From positions 1 to 37,753 of the forward strand of contig CAIYSH010000158.1 of NCBI GenBank assembly GCA_903928755.1: 37,753 nucleotides of DNA, given 5' to 3'. Under the pieces are notes generated by a model. The model had not been told where the DNA came from. It searched no databases and saw only the letters and a program-made list of their open reading frames with translations. This document shows positions 31,878 through 37,753 of this stretch, in pieces. The translations under genes and the position numbers were made by a program. The DNA is from an uncultured Alphaproteobacteria bacterium (GTDB lineage: Bacteria; Pseudomonadota; Alphaproteobacteria; Caulobacterales; Caulobacteraceae). Each line of letters starts with the position of its first letter. Position 1 is the first letter of the stretch.

Positions 31878-32195
31878 TCACCCGGAGCGATCAGTTACCC
31901 CCTCCGGGGGGTTCAGGCGGCGATATATGGCGGAAAAGTCGGCCGCCATTTGACCGGACGCATTGAGAAGTCGGGCCTGCACAAACACCAGGGTCCGCGT
32001 GGTCCGGATGATCGACGCTTCGACGGCAACTGAGTCGCCGGACGCGATCCCGACGCCGTATTCAATGGCAAGCGATGTGGACACGGCATCTGGGCCAGCC
32101 ATCTCGTCCAGGACGGGCTGAACAAGCATGGCGGCGGCGGCAGGATGGTCGGGAAAGACGACCGGGCCGAAAAGGGTGGGACTGAAGGCTGGCAT
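31878..32195 (-). CDS. Small hotdog-fold-like (thioesterase superfamily) protein
   Basis: LAIEYGVGIASGDSVAVEASIIRTTRTLVFVQARLLNASGQMAADFSAIYRRL resembles a PaaI-type core; ATG at 32195 chosen over the longer ORF to 32378. Confidence 0.55.
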   Translation of the reverse strand: MPAFSPTLFGPVVFPDHPAAAAMLVQPVLDEMAGPDAVSTSLAIEYGVGIASGDSVAVEASIIRTTRTLVFVQARLLNASGQMAADFSAIYRRLNPPEGVTDRSG

Positions 32196-32229
32196 TGCAG
32201 GGCGGGGTCTTGCGCCTTCGTGCACAAAA

Positions 32230-32258
32230 AGAAAAGGGCACCGCTCTCGCGGTGCCCC
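32230..32258 (-). terminator. Terminator of the 32296..32628 gene
   Basis: On minus strand GGGCACCGC-gaga-GCGGTGCCC-TTTTCTTTTTG, perfect 9-bp stem. Confidence 0.88.
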
Positions 32259-32295
32259 AAGTGGCAGGACCGTAGGAATGCTGGGAGGCAAGTAC

Positions 32296-32628
32296 CTACT
32301 TCTTGGCGACCTGCGTCGTGATGGCCGCGTTACAGACGGCAAGCTTGTCAGCGGCGAAACTGCTGCGGACATTGCCATAGCTGATCAGGAGCCCAGCTTT
32401 TCTGGCGATGGTCTTGCAGGCGCCGGTGGTGAAGGTTTCGCTCGACGGTGATTCCGTCGTGCAGGTATCGGCTTCGCAGACGAACATGGCTCCACCAGCG
32501 ATGAACTTTGTCGCGGCGGGCACCGGGTTCTGAAGCTTGGCTACAACGACCTCATCGGCCAGAGCCGGGGCGGCGAAGGATATGGTGACAAGCGCCATGG
32601 TGGCGGCAAGCAGGGTTTGGAGCTTCAT
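32296..32628 (-). CDS. Small exported Cys-containing hypothetical protein
   Basis: MKLQTLLAATMALVTISFAAPALA signal peptide; FVCEADTC...ACKTIARKAG...AVCNAA. Confidence 0.75.
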   Translation of the reverse strand: MKLQTLLAATMALVTISFAAPALADEVVVAKLQNPVPAATKFIAGGAMFVCEADTCTTESPSSETFTTGACKTIARKAGLLISYGNVRSSFAADKLAVCNAAITTQVAKK

Positions 32629-32919
32629 TGAGCCCTCCAGCGTTTCGGGGAGAATCAGCCCGCCTCAGGACCGGCCCGGTCATCGTCATTTTCTCGCCGC
32701 GGGTATCCCCACCCGTGACGCGACGGCAACTAAGCATCGCTAAGATAACACTGCTCAGATCGACTGCAATGCGTAAAATCAAAGTTGCGTCATGCAAAAA
32801 TGTTTAAGGGGGCGTGACGGGCCCGAATTGTTCATTTCTCGTTAACGCTATCACGCCTTTGGTAAGCAGCGATCCATCTCTGCCACAAGGCGCGGAGAGC
32901 GCAGGCCCAGGAAGATGAC

Positions 32920-34896
32920 ATGGCTACCCCCCCGCGGAGCGGCGGCCGCCAATCCGCGGCACCCAGAACCTTTCTACAGACCCTGGCCTACGGGATCGTC
33001 CTGCTGGGCGTCTGGGGACTGATCTTCCTGGCGGCCTTCTTTGCGGTCTTCGCGATTGATCTGCCCGACACAAATGGACTCTACGCGGTCAAGCGGCAGC
33101 CCTCGGTCTCCTATCTGGACCGGTCCGGGGCCCTGGTAGGAGTGCGGGGCAGTCAGTTTGCCCCGCCTGTAAATCTTGATAGCCTTCCCAGGTATGTGCC
33201 TGCGGCCTTTGTCTCCATCGAGGACCGGTGGTTTTACTGGCACTTCGGGTTCAATCCCTGGGGCATTGTCCGGAGCCAGATCTACAACCTCTCCCATCGC
33301 GGAGGGCCCCTGCGCGGTGGCTCGACCATTACCCAGCAACTGGCGCGGAATCTTTTCCTGACACCGAACCAGAATTACCGCCGGAAGGTGCAGGAGCTGA
33401 TTCTGGCCGTCTGGCTGGAGACAAAGTTCAGCAAGAAGGAAATCCTGGCCCTCTATCTCAACAGGGTCAATTTCGGCTCGGGTGCTTACGGCATCGAGGC
33501 CGCTGCCCAGCGCTATTTCGGCAAGCCCGCAAGCCAGCTGACCATTGGCGAGAGTGCCCTGCTGGCCGGGATGATGAAGGGCCCGTCCCGATACAATCCC
33601 GTGGCATCCCCGGACCGGGCAGCCCGGCGCGCGACGGTCGTCCTGAACGAAATGGTCCGGATCGGGGCCATTACCGGAAAGGAACGTGACGAGGCCTTCA
33701 GGACCCCGGTCAAGGTCAATCCGGTCTGGGACAGCCAGCGCGCCCAGTATTTTACAGACTGGGTGGACGACAAGGTCCGCAGCCTTGTCGGGGAACCCAC
33801 GGAAGATCTGGTCGTCGAAACGACGCTGGATCTGCCGATACAGATTGCCGCGGAACAGGCCCTCCTGCGGGGCGTCGAGGCGGCACGATCACAGGGTGTT
33901 CAGCAGGGTGCCTTGATTGCCATGGATGGCGAAGGCCGGGTCAGGGCCTATATCGGTGGCGAACGGTATGCCGACAGCCAGTTCGACAGGGTCACCCAGG
34001 CCAGGCGACAGGCAGGCTCGGCGTTCAAGCCCTTTGTCTACCTCACGGCCATGGAACAGGGTCAGCTGCCGACCACCCAGACGGTCGACGAACCCCTGAA
34101 AATCGGGTCCTGGGAGCCCAAGAACTATACCGGAAAATATCTGGGGCCCATGGATCTGCAGACGGCCCTGGCGCAATCGATCAATACCGTCGCCGCAAGG
34201 CTGGCAAATGAGGTCGGCACGGCAAATGTCGCCGCCACCGCCCGTCGTCTGGGGATAAGCTCACATATCCAGCTGGATCCTTCCATGGCGCTGGGGGCCG
34301 TCGAAGTCAGCCCGCTTGAAATGGCACAGGCCTATGCCCCGTTTGCCAATGGCGGGTTTTTCACCAGAGCCTACGGCATTGAACGGATCCGGACGGCAGC
34401 CGGCAAGGTCCTCTATGACCACAGTCTTGAAAAGCCGGATCGGGCCCCCGTGATCGGGACCCCTGCCCTTCAGTACATGAACCAGATGTTGCGTCAGGTG
34501 GTCACGTCCGGGACAGGAACCCGCGCCAGGATCAAGGGATACGACATTGGCGGAAAAACGGGCACCACCAGCGACTACAGGGACGCCTGGTTTGTTGGAT
34601 ATACCGGTGGCTTCGTTTCGGCGGTCTGGCTTGGCCGGGATGACAATACGCCGATGAAGCGTGTGGCGGGCGGCGGGGCCCCAACCGCCATCTGGCGGGA
34701 ATTCATGGGGGCCGCCCTGCCGCGCCTGAATGTCCAGGTCATTCCCGGGGGACTGGTCGAGCCACCAATGCCCGAATCCGCTGGAGCAGATCCGATCGGT
34801 GACCTGCTGACCCCATCCGAAACGGGCCAGAAGCCGGAGCCCTCTGAACGGATCCGTCAGGGTGAGAAGGGCAAGGCGGAGGAAATCCCCTATTAG
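32920..34896 (+). CDS. Class A penicillin-binding protein (PBP1A family transglycosylase/transpeptidase)
   Basis: IEDRWFYWHFGFNPWGIVRSQIYN...RGGSTITQQLARNLFLTPNQNYRRKVQELILAVWLETKFSKKEILALYLNRVNFGSGAYG; transpeptidase motifs GSAFK, KTGT. Confidence 0.95.
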   Translation: MATPPRSGGRQSAAPRTFLQTLAYGIVLLGVWGLIFLAAFFAVFAIDLPDTNGLYAVKRQPSVSYLDRSGALVGVRGSQFAPPVNLDSLPRYVPAAFVSIEDRWFYWHFGFNPWGIVRSQIYNLSHRGGPLRGGSTITQQLARNLFLTPNQNYRRKVQELILAVWLETKFSKKEILALYLNRVNFGSGAYGIEAAAQRYFGKPASQLTIGESALLAGMMKGPSRYNPVASPDRAARRATVVLNEMVRIGAITGKERDEAFRTPVKVNPVWDSQRAQYFTDWVDDKVRSLVGEPTEDLVVETTLDLPIQIAAEQALLRGVEAARSQGVQQGALIAMDGEGRVRAYIGGERYADSQFDRVTQARRQAGSAFKPFVYLTAMEQGQLPTTQTVDEPLKIGSWEPKNYTGKYLGPMDLQTALAQSINTVAARLANEVGTANVAATARRLGISSHIQLDPSMALGAVEVSPLEMAQAYAPFANGGFFTRAYGIERIRTAAGKVLYDHSLEKPDRAPVIGTPALQYMNQMLRQVVTSGTGTRARIKGYDIGGKTGTTSDYRDAWFVGYTGGFVSAVWLGRDDNTPMKRVAGGGAPTAIWREFMGAALPRLNVQVIPGGLVEPPMPESAGADPIGDLLTPSETGQKPEPSERIRQGEKGKAEEIPY

Positions 34897-35648
34897 ACCC
34901 GACTGCCGGACGTTGAGCCGATCGCATGCAGTCGTGCGCCCTCCGCCTTCAGCCAGTCTCGGTGGGGGCCGATATCGCCAATGAGGCGATCAACATGCGC
35001 CCAGAACCGGGGGCCATGATTCAGTTCCAGCAGATGGGCGCATTCATGGGCAGCGACATAATCCGCCACCCTGCGAGGTGCGAGGGCCAGCCTCCAGGAA
35101 TACCGGATGGCAGCAGGTTTACCCGGTGCCGAAGACCGGCATGACCCCCATCGCCCCTTGGCGTCCATCATGGTGACGGTCGGCAGACGGACATTCAGCG
35201 CCCGACAGTGGGCCTCGGTCATGGCTGTGAAAGCGCTCAGGGCTTCCCGCTTGATGATGCGAATGACCGCCCTGGCAAAGACCTCACCCTCTCCGCGCCC
35301 GGCGATTTTCAGCGCCCCGGTCGAAGCCTCCCGGATCAGCCGCATGGGGTGGTCGGCTGACTCCAGCACGCAGGTCACATCAAACAGGCTGAGGGTCGTC
35401 CCGGGCGTCAGGGGTTGGGCTCCCGGCAATTCCGCGATCCGCTGGGCAATCCAGTCGGCACGAGACCGGGCAAAGGCCGCCGCTTCGGCCAGATGTCTTG
35501 GCGAAGGTGCTGTGGCAATCACTTCACGGCGTGTGCGGTCCAGGCGCAGGGACACCCGCCTGGCCCTTTGGTGAACCTTGAGCCGCACCACGGCACCGGC
35601 GACGTCCAGGCAGTCTCCATCAGACAGGGGGCGAGCAAACAGGGCCAT
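34893..35648 (-). CDS. YgjP/M48-type metallopeptidase (DUF45)
   Basis: WGSCRSSAPGKPAAIRYSWRLALAPRRVADYVAAHECAHLLELNHGPRFWAHVDRL. Confidence 0.93.
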   Translation of the reverse strand: MALFARPLSDGDCLDVAGAVVRLKVHQRARRVSLRLDRTRREVIATAPSPRHLAEAAAFARSRADWIAQRIAELPGAQPLTPGTTLSLFDVTCVLESADHPMRLIREASTGALKIAGRGEGEVFARAVIRIIKREALSAFTAMTEAHCRALNVRLPTVTMMDAKGRWGSCRSSAPGKPAAIRYSWRLALAPRRVADYVAAHECAHLLELNHGPRFWAHVDRLIGDIGPHRDWLKAEGARLHAIGSTSGSRV

Positions 35649-35725
35649 GATGCGAATTTGATCCGGTTGCCCGGGAATGGAAACCCAATTCTGCGGCCGT
35701 CGCCGCCGTCAAGAGGGACAAGCCC

Positions 35726-36997
35726 CTAGGCCATCACCCTGGTCTTTTGAAAACCGGCTTCGCTGTCACGGATGAACTGCCGGACCCTCGGATAGATTTC
35801 CTCACGGAACCTGCGGCCGTTGAAGACGCCATAATGGCCCACATGTGGCTGCACATGGTCTTCCTTGTATTCCGCAGGCAGCGAGGAACACAGCCCGTGC
35901 GCGGCCTGGGTCTGTCCGATGCCGGAAATGTCATCATTCTCGCCCTCGACCGTCAGCAGGCCGATATCGGTAATGACCTCAGGGCGGACAGCCCGTCCGC
36001 GGTGAACCAGTTCACCCTTGGGGAGCAGGTATTGCTGGAACACATAGTCGATGGTCTGCAGGTAGAACTCTTCCGGCAGGTCCAGGACAGAGAGATATTC
36101 GTCGTAAAATCGCAGATGCTCATCGGCAGAGTCACCGTCCCCGGCCATAAGGTCCTGGAGATATTGCAGATGGGCTTCCTTGTGACGCTCCATGTTCATG
36201 GACATGAAGGAATAGAGCTGCACAAACCCCGGATAGACCCGTCGACCCATGCCCGGATAGGGCGGCGGCACGGTGTCGATCATGGTGGACTTGAACCAGG
36301 CGAAGGGCTTTTCCTCAGCCAGTTTGTTGGTCACGGTCGGAGACAGTCGGGCGTCAATCGGTGATCCCATGAAGGTCATGGTTCCGGGGCGGCTGTCCTC
36401 GCCATCTTCAGCCATGAGCGCCGCAGCGGCGAGAACCGCCGGCCCCGGCTGGCAGACAGCCACAACATGAGGCCGCGGCCCCAGATAGCGCAGCATCTGA
36501 CGGACATGATCAATATAGTCATGGAAGTCGAACGGGCCCTCCACCAGGGGGACCTCGCGGGCATTCGACCAGTCGCTGACATAGACTTCATGATCCTGCA
36601 GGAACGCCTCGACCGTACCGCGCAGCAGGGTGGCATAGTGACCCGACAGAGGTGCGACGATCAGGACTGCAGGTTCAAGTTCGCGACGGCCAGCCTTGCG
36701 CAGGTCGGCCATGTCACGCTGGAAATGGATGAGTTTGACCCAGGGGCTCGACCAGACCTCGGTCCGGCGAACCCGCACGGGGTGACCGTCCACCATGATG
36801 CTGTCTATGCCCCATTCCGGGCGTCCATAGCGGCGGGTGAGATTGGAAAAGAGATCCGAGGTGGCAAACATGCGCCGGCCCAGTGCGGAATCCCGGGCAG
36901 GGTTGAGGGGCGAGTTCCAGAATTCCCGGTTGGCGCGCGCCGCATACCTCAGCGGCGTCGACGCGTAATAGCCAGCTTCATACAGGGTGTAGAGCAT
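35726..36997 (-). CDS. phaZ: Intracellular polyhydroxyalkanoate depolymerase
   Basis: MLYTLYEAGYYASTPLRYAARANREFW...RPHVVAVCQPGPAVLAAAALMAED...GHYGVFNGRRFREEIYPRVRQFI; start at Met 36997. Confidence 0.92.
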   Translation of the reverse strand: MLYTLYEAGYYASTPLRYAARANREFWNSPLNPARDSALGRRMFATSDLFSNLTRRYGRPEWGIDSIMVDGHPVRVRRTEVWSSPWVKLIHFQRDMADLRKAGRRELEPAVLIVAPLSGHYATLLRGTVEAFLQDHEVYVSDWSNAREVPLVEGPFDFHDYIDHVRQMLRYLGPRPHVVAVCQPGPAVLAAAALMAEDGEDSRPGTMTFMGSPIDARLSPTVTNKLAEEKPFAWFKSTMIDTVPPPYPGMGRRVYPGFVQLYSFMSMNMERHKEAHLQYLQDLMAGDGDSADEHLRFYDEYLSVLDLPEEFYLQTIDYVFQQYLLPKGELVHRGRAVRPEVITDIGLLTVEGENDDISGIGQTQAAHGLCSSLPAEYKEDHVQPHVGHYGVFNGRRFREEIYPRVRQFIRDSEAGFQKTRVMA

Positions 36998-37072
36998 GAT
37001 CTGAACGTCCTCTTGTGCGGTGCAGCATAACACCGGCACCCTTAAGAAAGTCCAGCTCCTTCGAGGGTCCGG

Positions 37073-37657
37073 CTACTGCATGGCCTGAGAAATCTGCAAG
37101 GCGACCTCCTCGGGGCCGATTCCGAACGGCAGGACCTTGGCAAACCGACCCTTGGGGTCCATCAGGTAGGTCGCCGTCGAATGATTGACGAGATAGTCGG
37201 ACCCGGTGCCGCTTTTCTCGAAAAACACCCTGTATCGCCTGGCGGCCACGGCAACCTGTTCGGGGGTCCCCGTCAGACCGAGGGTGCCCTTCGGAAAGGA
37301 TGCATTATCCAGATAGGCCCTCAGAGCCTCCGGTTTGTCCCGCTCAGGATCCACGGAAATGAAGATGACCTGGAAATCCTTGGCCCTGGGCCCCAGAAGC
37401 GCCTGCGCCTGCCCCAGAACCCCCATGGTGGTCGGGCAGACATCCGGACAATAGGTGAACCCGAAGAAGACGGCCGACCATTTGCCTTTGAGGACGTCCT
37501 GGCTCACGGTCTGTCCCGTCTGATCCACCAGGACGAAGTCGCCGCCCGGGCCAGGCGACCTGGGGGGATCAAAGATCCCGCGACTTGCCCCAAGCCCCAC
37601 AAGGCCGCCCACACCGATCAGGCAGGCCAGCAGAAGAATCAGATTTCGGCGGATCAT
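37073..37657 (-). CDS. SCO1/SenC family protein
   Basis: FGFTYCPDVCPTTMGVLGQAQALLG...FISVDPERDKPEALRAYLDNAS...DYLVNHSTATYLMDPKGRF. Confidence 0.94.
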   Translation of the reverse strand: MIRRNLILLLACLIGVGGLVGLGASRGIFDPPRSPGPGGDFVLVDQTGQTVSQDVLKGKWSAVFFGFTYCPDVCPTTMGVLGQAQALLGPRAKDFQVIFISVDPERDKPEALRAYLDNASFPKGTLGLTGTPEQVAVAARRYRVFFEKSGTGSDYLVNHSTATYLMDPKGRFAKVLPFGIGPEEVALQISQAMQ

Positions 37658-37704
37658 GAAAAGAGCCTCGTCAGGCAGGGCAAGTTAGGCGATGATTTAG
37701 GTCC

Positions 37705-37753
37705 ATGGCGTCAGAACCCAATTCACCACCGCCGGGGTCTGTGGGCCTCGATA
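37705..37753 (+). CDS. Possible start of a CDS truncated by the window edge
   Basis: ATG at 37705 opens MASEPNSPPPGSVGLD..., divergent from the SCO gene. Confidence 0.25.
   Translation, partial: MASEPNSPPPGSVGLD

Noticed and set aside
31902-31918. CCCCCTCCGGGGGG hairpin as a terminator
   Set aside because: Sits inside the last codons of the small hotdog-like ORF and has no T-run on either strand.

Overview
This 37.75 kb window is GC-rich chromosomal DNA. Gene content and order (trcR/DUF1013, rplU-rpmA-GNAT-obgE-proB-proA-nadD-rsfS-rlmH-M23-S41-deacetylase-rppH, and an F1-only atpHAGDC operon) point to an alphaproteobacterium, probably Caulobacterales. Most of it is housekeeping. I see no rRNA, tRNA, CRISPR array, transposase, integrase or prophage. 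The strongest candidate for something less described is a metal-homeostasis island at about 8.9-12.7 kb. It contains a CobW/COG0523 GTPase with a His/Asp-rich loop, divergent from a DmeF-like CDF exporter, with a perfect Zur-box-like palindrome (TGTTAT-ACA-ATAACA) between them. An orphan exbD and a cytoplasmic WD40 protein lie next to it. Other notable points: a membrane-anchored class A beta-lactamase-fold protein with an altered omega loop; an EnvC-like protein whose apparent signal peptide has no ATG/GTG/TTG start; an rsfS ORF whose best Shine-Dalgarno points to a CTG; a ProA-like protein with an N-terminal extension and altered motifs; an ATP synthase epsilon lacking the C-terminal helical domain; and Ala/Lys/Pro-rich tails on AtpD and L21. 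All assignments come from reading the translations and motifs by eye. No database search was run.
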